Of a stretch of 64,000 nt of DNA, positions 21,906 to 32,465 are shown piece by piece. A program made the position numbers and the translations under genes. The notes beneath the pieces are model-generated. The model had not been told where the DNA came from. It worked only from the letters and a program-made list of their open reading frames with translations, and ran no database searches. Source of the DNA: Cerioporus squamosus. Taxonomy: Eukaryota > Basidiomycota > Agaricomycetes > Polyporales > Polyporaceae. Location of the stretch: NCBI GenBank assembly GCA_022592435.1, contig JABYQS010000017.1, positions 124,001 to 188,000 on the forward strand, read 5' to 3'. Every line of letters begins with the position of its first letter. Positions within the stretch are counted from its first letter, which is position 1.

Positions 21906-23500
21906 GTTGTAACGCACCTCCAGCTCCAGAGAAGACGGTGTATCTGATCAAGCTCGACTTACTACCTCACCTCAGGAATCTTATCGGAGTCCTCGTAGAC
22001 ATACCGGCAAGGAGAAGAAGGTACGTACCTCCCGCTTGCATAGCAGATACAAGCTGAGACCATTCTTATAGTACGGGCATGGCTGAATTGGGCGCTTTAG
22101 CTCGAGTTCCTGTCGAGCTATTACGACAGGTATTCCTCGAACTTGCGTCGGAATGCGCATGGTCAGCAAGCTCTCAAGGGGTGCACCAAAGTATCCCGAG
22201 CATGGCGTGAGGTCGCCCTCCCTCTGTTCCTACGTCACGTTGAGATCATCTGTGACTTGCGCGTCGATTGGCTCTCTCTACTCCGTGACTGGTTGACGAC
22301 CCACCAAGATATGGGGAAGCACATCAAGAGTGTGGAGATCACAGGTCATTTTCGACTGCAAAGAGAGACATGGGCTAAGCCATACCACATCCATGTCAAC
22401 CTCGATGTCCTCAGGGTTGTGTTGTCCCGTCTTCCGAGCCTAGACGAACTACGCCTCCTCCACGTCGCCATAACCAAGCCGCCTACGCTCACCAGTCATG
22501 CATCTCCCATCGCGATACCGTCCCTCACCCTGAAGACCGTTGGCCACGAGTCCGATAGTGATTTCGAGAAGGGCCATTGCCGTTGATTTGGTCTGCCAAT
22601 GTTTTCGACGCTCTCCGCCGTGCTGTCCGTCGCAACTCCAGGCGCACTGGTTTTGAAGGGTGGATACAAGAGGACCACCAAGGATCTGCCGGACAACGTC
22701 GCAGCACCGCAGCTCACGAAGACACACAGTCTGAACTTGGGCAAGCACTGGCTGGATCCGCAGTACTTCTACGGCCTGCTCGCGCCCGATACTCTCGAGC
22801 ACTTCGCGATGGCATGGCCTTGGCGTGATCATAGTCTGGCAGCACTCATCCCCGCATTGATTGGACATGCCGGACGCTCGCTGAAGAGTTTGGATGTCTA
22901 TCTGGACAACAATGTCAGCTTCACGTTTCGTGAGTGTCTCGGTCGTCTTGACATACCTTGTTTGTAATCGCTCACGACACACGCACAACCCCGCTCTAGC
23001 AAACACCACCGAAGACTGGGGCATACTAGGCCACATGCTGGGAACATGCACGCAGCTGCACGATCTGACGCTTCGGATGCCTGCCTATGTTCGGAAGTTG
23101 CAACCAGGAGAGCGACCGGACTTCCCCCACCGCCCCTTCTACACTACCGTGCTTTCTGCCGCTCCACGCTCCCTGCGCTCCCTTACCCTACCTCTGGAAG
23201 TCCACATCGTCTCTCACGGGCGCATCACAGCCACCTGGCCGAAGAAGGTCCCGGATCTCGTCGGCCTGGAGGTGCTCGACCTCCCCTGGTTGCGCGAGCG
23301 GTTCAGTTTGCTTGAACACATCAGGATCGAGTTGCCAGACATCCACGATATTACAGTGATCGAAGAGGGACTCCAGAACACGCTACCGAGTCTGCGGGAG
23401 CCTGGAGGCTGGTTTGTTGCGCATTGTCAAGGCTCCGTGGAGGGTACGTCAATGATTGCGGGCTTCCAGTTTGGGATACGACTAACCTAACTAGTTTGAA
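21906..23500 (+). pseudogene. F-box/LRR-like gene with an in-frame stop (member B)
   Basis: The main exon 22072-22929 begins near MAELGALARVPVELLRQV at 22079, a good F-box start, then VSRAWREVALPLFLRHVEI. An upstream exon (21906-22020, PEKTVYLIKLDLLPHLRNL) splices onto it in phase, so the true start may lie further 5'. TGA at 22584-22586 interrupts an otherwise continuous frame: LRR-like sequence continues directly after it (FSTLSAVLSVATPGALVLK). A normal intron (22930-22999) leads to the last exon with LDLPWLRERFSLLEHIRIEL. The stop removes more than half of the protein. Everything else, splice sites included, looks intact, so the mutation is recent or is a CGA-to-TGA error. Confidence 0.65.
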
Positions 23501-23679
23501 ACACAGACGAGTAATTGGAGGGAGAGTTAGGACACACCTGAATACGTATCGCTAGGTACGTCGTCATGGAAGGCGCCTTGGCAAACATCGTATGTAACTC
23601 AGCCTTGACCTGGCTCCACCTACTGGCGTCGCGTCGGATCCACCCCATGTATCCGCCGTAACTCTAGGCTAACGCGTCG

Positions 23680-23692
23680 GGGTATATATAGA
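23680..23692 (+). promoter_or_regulatory. TATA box of F-box member C
   Basis: ggtatatatagat lies about 250 bp upstream of the ATG at 23940 and is the clearest TATA element in this part of the window. Confidence 0.5.
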
Positions 23693-23939
23693 TCGTGAGG
23701 ATCTCACACAGTTTGAGTTTCTGCTCCCGTAGCACTCGTTATCAAGCTCAATCGCAGCTGCTACCGCCGCCAGCGCTCCTTGGCTCAGAGCGATCACGAC
23801 GAGGCGTTCAGCACTCAGCTGTTGCCAACGTTGCCCCATCTGAAAGACTCGACCAACCGACACTGTGAGTAGATCCTCGCGCACGTCCCGAGTGGTCAAG
23901 AGACTGACCAGCACCCGGTCGATCCGAGTAGAACTCCCC

Positions 23940-25300
23940 ATGTTCGACGACAACGCCTCCTCATCCTCCCCAATGCCGATGGCCTGTGTCCCCGTCGATG
24001 TCTTCCACAAGATCCTGGTCGCGGTTGGAGACGATCCGAACATCCACTCCGCCTGCAGTCTGGTCGCCAGGCGGTGGTACGATGTCGCTGTCCCATTCCT
24101 CTTCTCCACCATCGTGTTCAACGGTGGAAGACTTCGTCCGTTGGCTCTCTTATGGGACTTCTTGGCGACACATCCACACCTCACTAGGTTTGTGAAGGAA
24201 CTCAAAATAATGGGTAAACTCGGCGCACAATACGGTTGGGAGGAAGCAAAAGCCCTTACAGTCGATTTCAACCAGCTCAACGTATCTCTCTCACAACTAC
24301 CCATCCTTGAGTCTCTTTTCCTGCGGGAGGTCTCGATTCCGCCACCGCCCCCCGGGCAACCAATATCAGGCATCCCGCTCCGGACAATATGTGTCAGCGA
24401 TCTTCTTTTATCCGCGGAGGACGGCGTCGGTCGCATGGCAACAGTATACATGCTCCTCGCTGCATACTCCCCACATACCCTGCTGGTGTGCGATATGATA
24501 CAATCAACTCACCGCACTCTGGAGGTAGATCACGACGTTCCAAGTCGCTTCATTCCTCTCCGATCCATGCGCATTCACACCGTGCTTCTGGACTGGAGTG
24601 CCGTTCAGTATTACCATCAATGGCTCGAAGCTGTACTCCTTCCTGATGCTCTCCGGCATTTCTCGACTGTCTGCACGATGGGCGCGGGCCTAGAGCTAGA
24701 GAACGTCAATGCACTGCATTCTCTGCTTGTCTCGGCGGGACGGCGCCTTGACTCGCTCAAGATCGAAATTACTGGCTCCTTGGGTGGAATAATTGGTACG
24801 TCACCATGTCGGTGTCTATTCCTGGCACCTGTCGACCTGTTTTCTGACGTCTCGCCTCCTTGATGAATAGGTCCTCCGTCATTGTACTTTGGCAATCTCG
24901 GCGAGGCAATCTCGGCGAGGCAATCTCGGCGTGCGTTAGCCTTCGTTTCCTGCACATCGATATTCGTGACCTTTACAATCTTGACTCCGAGTCCGTCCAT
25001 CACCTAACCCTAACGCCTTTCGCTCTCTTTGAATCTCTGCTGTCTTCCGCTCCCCCCACACTTCGGCACGTCACCTTGGTCCTGCCAAAATCCGAGACAC
25101 CGTCGATTGCCATGTGCGACCTAGCATGTCTGGACCGCCCGTGGTTCCGCAAGCAATGTCCGGTACTCGAGACACTGCACGTTGGTCTCTCCGAGAAGCA
25201 TGCTTCATCTGGCGTCGAGAGTGCTGCATTTGCAGCTCTCCCGGGTCTCCATAGCGCGTGCATCCTCCGTGTTACACTCTCCCCGCCCCCGAGTCCCTGA
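23940..25300 (+). pseudogene. F-box/LRR-like gene frameshifted by a 14 bp tandem repeat (member C)
   Basis: Exon 1 (23940-24795) encodes MACVPVDVFHKILVAVGDD, SACSLVARRWYDVAVPFLF and leucine-rich segments (LPILESLFLREV). After an ordinary intron, exon 2 starts near 24871. Here ggcaatctcggcga is repeated 2.9 times (24891-24931). As written, the spliced frame runs into RQSRRALAF and then a stop. With one 14 bp unit fewer it would run on through an LGEAISACVSLRFLHI-type stretch, the pattern seen at this position in members A, E and G, and then to the 25300 stop. The gene therefore carries an extra repeat unit that shifts the frame. Late sequence contains CLDRPWFRKQCPVLETLHV. Confidence 0.7.
24891..24931 (+). 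repeat. 14 bp tandem repeat, 2.9 copies
   Basis: Unit ggcaatctcggcga at 24891-24904, 24905-24918 and a 13 bp partial third copy at 24919-24931, inside the second exon of F-box member C. Confidence 0.95.
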
Positions 25301-25394
25301 CTTCGTATGTTCATGTTGTGCTCCCGCATTTTGCTCGGTCTGGAGGGTTGCTGTTGTACTCTACTTGTACTCGGGCTAACATGTCTCCGCGCAT

Positions 25395-25835
25395 ATTCTG
25401 GAAGAGCTATCCGGGCTGATGTTCCCTTGGAACCTCTTCGCCGACTGCGTCGCCGCAGGCTTGCCCGGGTCCTCGAGCACAGATATGTTTGACCCGTTAC
25501 GATATACATACGTACACCATTCGACCCCGTCCTACTCGTGCTTGTCGTCAGCTGTCGAGCATTTCGTGCGCCGTTTCACAATTACGAGCTGGAACACAAG
25601 CTCCGTACCCGAAGACAGGTGCACATGGTATCTCAGCATGCTAGAAGAGGCAATGCCGAGCTCGTATGTCCCTCTCCTCGAGAGGGCGTCGATTGAATAT
25701 AAGCTTGCCGACTTTGACCGGCAAGCCACAGTGAGGAAAGTGTTCGGAGATCTTTTGTCGCGCTTGAGCACGGTGTTTAAGCGTATACACTGTGAAGAGT
25801 CACACAAGTCATGTCATTGGGTGAGGAGGTAGACG
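25395..25835 (+). pseudogene. C-terminal remnant of an F-box-family gene (member D)
   Basis: An open frame contains WNLFADCVAAG, FDPLRYT, TWYLSMLEEAMPSSYVPLLE and RASIEYKLADFDRQATV. These align in order with WNLLADCV, FDPARYT, IWDLHVLDAVLPSPRFPYL and GVWIEYERNEGDRSL of member A at 18.6-20 kb. No N-terminal half or F-box is present upstream, where the end of member C lies only about 100 bp away. The middle of the homologous region is also shortened. This is a decayed, truncated duplicate closest to A. Confidence 0.55.
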
Positions 25836-26237
25836 CGTCTACGTCGTGCGACGATGTAAGCTCTGGCTTCCTCCCTTTCTCCAGACTCGAGCTGAAGTAC
25901 CTGTAGGACACAGCCGGATGCGAAGGGAGGACATCCGCTGAAAGGTGGGCCCATGGGGTATCGACGCTCGTCGCAAACCTCGAAGGATCATCGCCCGCGT
26001 ATTAGTGTATTGCAGACAGTCTTACTGTCATCGTCGTACGGCTCTTCCGTCTCTATAACCTGCTGTAGGATACTTAGAATACACGTATTAGCGAATTGGT
26101 GGACATGGCCCGCTCTAGATCTAACGCGAGGCAATGTTGTCTAGTGAATAGAGTGGATAAGAAGAATAGGGATTCTACAAGATCGTTCAGCGTGGTGATA
26201 TCGTGAAGGGTTGCCAGTCATAAACTGCCTGATCGTC
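25836..26237. other. Intergenic, 400 bp
   Basis: 3' flanks of member D and of the minus-strand MFS gene. Nothing further seen. Confidence 0.5.
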
Positions 26238-28243
26238 TCAGGCGTGTCCAAAGAGCTTCCCGAGGAGCAGCTGGCGAGCTACGATCATCAGGACGACGGA
26301 GGCCATGACGGTCGATCCTGGCGTAGTTCGCATCAGTCATCTTCCACTTCCCACTCACGATCTGCATGATCTGTGACGCACCTGCGTAGTAGCCGACGTT
26401 CTCAAACTTGCCGGTATGGTCGAATATGGCTCCGGAGATAGGAGGTCCGGCGAGCGCACCAAAGGACATGAACGTGAACGCCATACCCGTGCGCATGCCG
26501 ACCTCCGTGACCTTGCCCATGCGAACGAGGGGCTGCGCCATGATTGCAACGAAAATGCCTGATGAGATTCTGCAGGTCAAGAGGGGCGGAGGTATGAGCA
26601 TACATCATAACACGGAGCGTCATGGAGATAACGTGAGAGAGGAACTCACCCGTAGAGGACGGAGACGGCGACAAGCGGTCCCTTGGTCTTCGCGAAGGGC
26701 CACGCGTAGGTCATGACACCAGCGACGAGAGTGCCCGGGATCATGACATTCATGGCGCCTGGCACGTTCGAATCCATGATCAGTCTCGACGCGTGCTTCT
26801 CTTGTAGGTTCAGCTCACCGAAGCGATCTGCCAGGACGCCGCCACCAATCCGGCCAACCAAAGAACATGCATTGGCAATCGAGAGAAGATAGAAGGAGAG
26901 ATCAGCATCAACGCCCGCGAGCAGGCCGCTGAGAGATAAGTAGGTCAAGCACTGTGAGATTCGTCAGCTTCAGTACACGGATCGCATATCGGACTCCAAG
27001 TAGTTGACGCACTGTGTACAGCCCAAGGAAGCTCACAAATAGGGACAGACAGTAGACCACGTATGTGGCGCTCTTAAACATGTCGAAATCGATGAAAGGG
27101 CCGGGATGGGGGTTTGGAGGCAGTCTGCGCGCAATAGTCTGTACGTCTTGTCAGCGATAAATCATGCAGCGCGACAGGAAAGGGCCGCACCAAGTTGAGA
27201 ACGAGCAGGAAGGCGGCGACTATGAAGCCAGTGATCCGCAGCGTCCATTGGAAACTAGCGGGGGGTCAGCAGCCTGAGGTAGCTGGGAGACCGAGTACAG
27301 CACGACGTACCTCTGGGTCTCGATGAGGTTCCTGAGTATGATCGGGAAGATCGTCCCGCCGATACTAGATCCACTCGCCATGCACGCCAACGCCAACCCT
27401 AGCCTCTTCTTGAACCAGTGCGCGACGACGCCCGATCCTGCACTGAACACTATTCCGCATGCAAGCTGCAGAGAAGACCGTTAGGACGGGTCGACGACGA
27501 GGATTGTGGGAAGAGCAGTGACTCACCCCGATGCCAAAGCCTTGGCAGAGGAGGAACTGCCAGAACTCTTTGCACTCTGCGGTCAAGAATGTGCAGGCCA
27601 CGAGCAGCGCGGAGGCGAGGCCGACGGGCAGGCGGAGGTAGCCCATGTCGAACAGCCTGCCGAACGCGAGGCCAGGCATGAATACGAGGGCGTACTATGT
27701 GGCGGTAATTAACGTGTGATCGACGTGAACGAGGACGAGCGGGACGTACCTGTACAGAGCCAATCCATGCACTAAAAGAGGGGATGGTCACTACGGTCAA
27801 CCGTCACCGTCGAGCAAGCGTAGAGAGCACTCACATGTCGGACGGAGACATGTTCCGGAGGGTGTATGTTTCATAGTACGCTTGGAAGACCTACAAGACA
27901 CAGGTCAGTCTTCCCTCAGGAGGTCGAGCGGGGAGTACCACTCACTCCCCATGCATTCACGAACCCGAACGTCGTGCAGATACCGGACGAGACCTGGAAG
28001 GGACGATCATGATGACGCCGGACGTCTGTGAGGTGACGAAGGACCTCTCACCCCGAGGACAACCAACCACGCTCGCAGACCGCCATCGGGATAGTCGTCA
28101 ACGTCCTCGACGTTCGATCCCGCGGCGCCTTTCTCAGCATCTCCAGCGAGAGGACTCTTCGCAGACTCCTGCGCTCGAGGGCTGTGAACGGTGGCCGTAG
28201 AGGACACCACAGAGGAAGGACGGAGCGCTGTCATCGAGGTCAT
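26238..28243 (-). CDS. MFS transporter, monocarboxylate-transporter (MCT) type
   Basis: Eleven exons join in phase: 28243-28052, 27993-27946, 27890-27835, 27771-27750, 27694-27527, 27465-27311, 27254-27191, 27138-27013, 26951-26650, 26569-26382, 26317-26238, giving 466 residues, a normal length for this family. The hydrophilic N-terminus contains VDDYPDGGLRAW, the entry motif of fungal MCT-like MFS proteins, followed by FGFVNAWGVFQAYYE and SPSDIAWIGSVQ. Around twelve hydrophobic helices follow, with GLALACMASGSSIGG in the middle and ANACSLVGRIGGGVLADRFG after the central loop. It should be a plasma-membrane proton-coupled carrier; the substrate (carboxylates, riboflavin or others) cannot be read from sequence. 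Confidence 0.92.
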
Positions 28244-29013
28244 GATGGTGCGCGACTATAAGCTAGTGACAGCGTCAGCAAGAAGGGCGAGAAGAGGGTG
28301 GATGAGGGAACCAACCCAAGAGATGAGGCGAGGATGGACAGTGGCAAATCAAGCCACTTCTCTCCTCCGTCCAACCCTAATATATGCGAGTCGGCGGACT
28401 CAAGCCTAGCTGAATGAACGGCTTATCACGCACCTCCGGGCTGGCAGCTCGGGCCCATACGGGTGAAGTCTTCTTGCACTGCGCGAAACGCGACTCAACA
28501 AAGAGCCGTTCGTCTCGCGCATATGCGCGGCACGGCGGAGTCCATATGCTCGGGCTGATATCCCTTGAATAGAGGTGCTGGAGGACAGCCCGAACGCTAC
28601 AGCCAGCCAGAGGGGATCGGAGATCTGGTGTCAAGCAGGCAATGAGCACGAAAATCACAAGCCTGCGCCCTGTGGTGTAGACGAGGCGTACCGTACCTGA
28701 GGTACAACAGAAAAGCGGTGCTCTCGGACTCGAGTCGGAGGTTAGAGCTGCGACATCGATTGGCCGGATCGACGTCGACGTTTCCCGCTTTGTCCCGTTG
28801 GCGATACATATCGGCATCGAGGTTGCAGCGCACACCGATCATTCGAGGTCGCCTTGCATGTGAATGTGAGAGGTGCGTCCTTGGCTGCGGCTGAGATACC
28901 ATGCGTCGGCAAGACGGTTTCTGGGAACGAGGAAATGAGCTTAACCTTAACTGATCGCGACATGAATGACGTACCACGGATAAGAATTTACAGAACCCTT
29001 CAAAAGAGTAGTA
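28244..29013. other. Intergenic, 770 bp
   Basis: Promoter side of the MFS gene. Short ORFs here lack protein-like features. Confidence 0.5.
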
Positions 29014-29648
29014 CAGTGTTCCCCCGCTCCTTGAGACACGGATTTTCGGCCACTGATAATGAGGCTGCAGTGACGTTCTATCCACTGACAACAATTTGGG
29101 AGCATTTATTAGGTACTGAAGTACTGCCAGAATATTTTCTGAATGGTTATGTCAAGAAGTGAGTGCGAAAGAGACAGAACAGTAAAGGTACAGAGAAAAG
29201 GTGTCCCCCACTCCTTGAGACAGCCATAATTGCCTTACCGGGTCGATATGTCAGCGTTCTCATGCGCCAGGATTCTCAGCGCTACTGCTTCTATGTCGTC
29301 CTCGAATGACCGGCATTTCGGTTTTGAGACAGACAGTATCTGCCATCCCAGCAACAATCTGAAATCATGTTATACCATCGGGAAATAACTCCTAGATCCT
29401 TCCGGATGGGAAAACTGCGAGCATCCTATGAAAAGCAGCCGACACAACTGGGAAAGTCAGTTCATGACATACAATCACAGAATAGCTCAACATTTGCACC
29501 ACCTCACACCGCCGGAACACTGTACTAGGAGGTTTAATTTTGACACTGACTTATCGCGCATTTTTCCGCGATTTTAAAGGCAATATTACGACCGGCAGAG
29601 GTGTCTGTCTCAAGGACCGGGGGTGTCTCAAGGAGCGGGGGAACACTG
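29014..29648. mobile_element. MITE-like element with 26 bp perfect terminal inverted repeats and TA flanks
   Basis: The left end begins cagtgttcccccgctcctt (29014-29039) and is an exact reverse complement of the right end (29623-29648). TA flanks both ends (29012-29013 and 29649-29650). A CAGT start and a TA duplication are typical of the Tc1/mariner superfamily. The 635 bp between the tips has no transposase ORF, so it is non-autonomous. Related subterminal copies of the CCCC.CTCCTTGAGACA motif occur at 29201-29222 (direct) and 29602-29624 (inverted), giving a nested repeat structure. Confidence 0.85.
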
Positions 29649-30879
29649 TACCGTCGATTCCGTCCATCAGCGGAGGCCCGCTGTGAGATGACTCTTCGTA
29701 TTCAGTGGGCCATATGCACGACGGACAAGAATAACAGTTTCTTATAGCTGGACCATTCGGCTACTGAGAAGACCGCGAGGTTGCATGTCAGCTACATATA
29801 GATGCTCGTGCTCAAGACAAGCAAAATACTTCGCAATTCTACATAGCGGCGTGGCGGCGTATATCGGCTCAGTATCCGCGACACTTGCGTCGGTGCGACG
29901 ATCGTACTTCAGTCTTCACCGTCGACGGTCATCTAGATAACAGCATATGTAATTCAGATTCGGTGCTTCGAGTACGCCGAGGAAACTCGCGATCGCATAC
30001 CTCGCATGCATGATATGAGGTGTTCTCTGGTGTTCTGCCGCAACCGAGCACACCTTGTCCGAGTCTGGAGTCGCATGTGATTCCGGTATGATGTCCGCCG
30101 ATAGCCTGAGGCCTCGATAGGCGAACGAGAGGATCCTCACTCAGCTTCGCGCGCAACGCATGCCAGGCAGGTACAGTAGAGGAGCCGCGGGGGAACGAGG
30201 TCCAGGACGCAAGATGGGTGGTTCAAGTTGAGTCGAAGTTTGGGATGTTCGATCAACGTCACGGTAGACCTTCTAAGGCGAACTAACGTTCGTTTAGTGC
30301 CCGTAACACAGCCACGAAAAGCATCCCATGATCGCCTTTGTTGAGCATTACTTACCCGTCACTTAGGTCCTTAGCTTATGGGCTTTACGCTGGCTTATGT
30401 TGCTTAGCAGGCTTGGGCACAGCCACATCAGCAATCATATGAATACGAGTGTCATTGCGATTGCGAGTCAATCCTGGTTCACAACTTGCCGTTGGCTTGC
30501 ACCAGGTCTTCCTCGACTCAGGACTACTCTAGTCCAACGCGCCCTCACTTGCGACATCCCTGCCTGCTGACGATGGGCCATTCACGACCGCTTGAGACCT
30601 CTTGCACACAGGATCGATGGCGGCGATCGGGCGGGGACGCTGAGTACACCCATGGCGGTTCGATGACGCGCCTGTAAGTCTCCGCCCCTTATAAGGCATC
30701 TTCCTCGAGCTAAACCCTCTGCGATGAATCAGCTGCACCCCCTGCGTCCCTTCTTGCGCATACATCCATCTCCGCGAGTGCCCGGCAACTTTGCGACACG
30801 CATATATACACATACGCGAGGTCTACAAGCTTTCCACCACGCCCGACAGCCCCGCGCACCCCGCCCTCAGTATCACGCC
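29649..30879. other. Intergenic, 1.2 kb
   Basis: No supported gene. The right end is the promoter of the second hydroquinone reductase, with a TATA-like catatataca at about 30800. An in-frame ATG at 30724 lies upstream of that TATA and is discussed with the gene. Confidence 0.45.
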
Positions 30880-32295
30880 ATGAGCAACCAACGCGACGTG
30901 TCGCAGTTTACTGACATCAGCAAGAGCAAGACAGAGGGAGATGGCTCGTTCAAGCGTAGGCCGTCTTCGTTCAGGGAATTCATTGAGAAGGGCGGGCGAT
31001 TTGCACCGGAGAAAGGTGAGTTCATCATATTCATCTCGCGACATGCTTGGGGTGTGAGGGGAGCCAAGGGGATATTGCTGGTATACAGAGTCAGTGGAAG
31101 ACAGGCTGACGTGACGTGTCATCCAGGTCGCTACCACCTCTACGTCTCGTATGCGTGTCGTAAGTACCCCATACGTCGGTACACTGGATCCCTCCCTGAG
31201 CATCGTCTCTTGTACAGCATGGGCCACACGAACCCTCATTGTCCGCAAGCTCAAGGGTCTGGAGGACTTCATCGGTGAGCTCCACGCGTTTTGCAATTGC
31301 ATACGATCGCCAACGTTCCCTCCAGATGTCAGCGTCGTCTCTCCTCGCATGGGCGAGCAAGGATGGCCGTTCGCCAGCGCCGACTCGTTCCCGGGCGCCG
31401 ATAATGATCCTGTGAATGGCGCGCAACACGTCAAGGACCTCTACCTCAAGACGAAGCCCGACTACGAGGGCCGGTGCGTGCCTTCCCAACTGCGTAATCT
31501 GCGCAGGCTCACACGTCTTCGTGTTCTAGGTTCACGGTGCCGGTGCTCTGGGACAAGAAGGAGGGCACGATCGTGAACAACGAGAGCTCGGAGATCATCC
31601 GTATGTTCAACAGCGGATTCAACGAGCAGCTCCCCGCGGACAAGGTCGCGCTCGATATCTACCCGGAGGCGCTCCGGAAGGAGATTGACGAGGTCAACGA
31701 GTGGGTGTACGACACCGTCAACAGTGCGTGTTTCTCGTGCGGCTCACTCTGTCCCTGCGCTCGACTGACGGCGACTGCAGATGGGGTGTACAAATCGGGA
31801 TTTGCGTCCACGCAGAAAGCATACGAGGCGGCAGTCATCCCGCTGTTCGAGTCGCTCGACCGCCTCGAGAAGATGCTCGAGGGCAAGGACTACCTCATCG
31901 GCAACCAGCTCACCGAGGCGGATGTGCGGCTGTTCGTCACTATCGTCCGGTTTGACCCGGTCTACGTCGGGCACTTCAAGTGCAACCTGCGCACGATCCG
32001 TGACGGGTACCCTGCGATCCACCTGTGCGTGCCCAGACATGCGCCGGCTGCTGGTGATGACTGACGATCCCTTCTGCGAGTGTAGTTGGATGCGCAAGCT
32101 GTACTGGCAAAACGACGCGTTCAAGTCAACGTGCAACTTTGACCACATCAAGACACACTACTACTGGTCGCACCCGCACGTCCGTGTCCTTCGCTCGTGT
32201 TCCAGCTCTTCGTCCCGCTGATCTCGCGCTGCCTCTAGATCAACCCCACTCGTATCGTGCCTGTCGGCCCGATCCCGAACATCCTGCCGCTGTGA
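30880..32295 (+). CDS. S-glutathionyl-(hydro)quinone reductase, omega-type GST (copy 2)
   Basis: Paralogue of the gene at 16.9 kb. Eight exons join in phase: 30880-31015, 31127-31159, 31218-31274, 31326-31473, 31530-31723, 31781-32024, 32086-32179, 32239-32295, giving 320 residues. It has the same CPWATR active site, TVPVLWD, IVNNESSEIIR, NNGVYKSGFA and RTIRDGYPAI motifs. Five intron positions are shared exactly with copy 1. It lacks the intron in the LFVTI segment and has an additional one before the conserved VPVGPIPNI C-terminus. The ATG at 30880 follows a TATA-like motif by about 75 bp. An in-frame ATG at 30724 would add 52 Arg/His/Pro-rich residues, possibly a targeting sequence, but overlaps the likely promoter. 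Confidence 0.92.
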
Positions 32296-32465
32296 TGTGG
32301 GACTCCAGATGAAGAGGTTCGTTCAGTACGAGAATATGATCGGGGATGGGCATGAATGAAGCAGCGTACGACGTGTTGTAAGAGTAGGTAACCGCAAGGA
32401 CAAAGTGCATCTGATCACTTCAATGAGCTCTCAACGTACAGGTAGACGATATCGAGTACTGTCTA

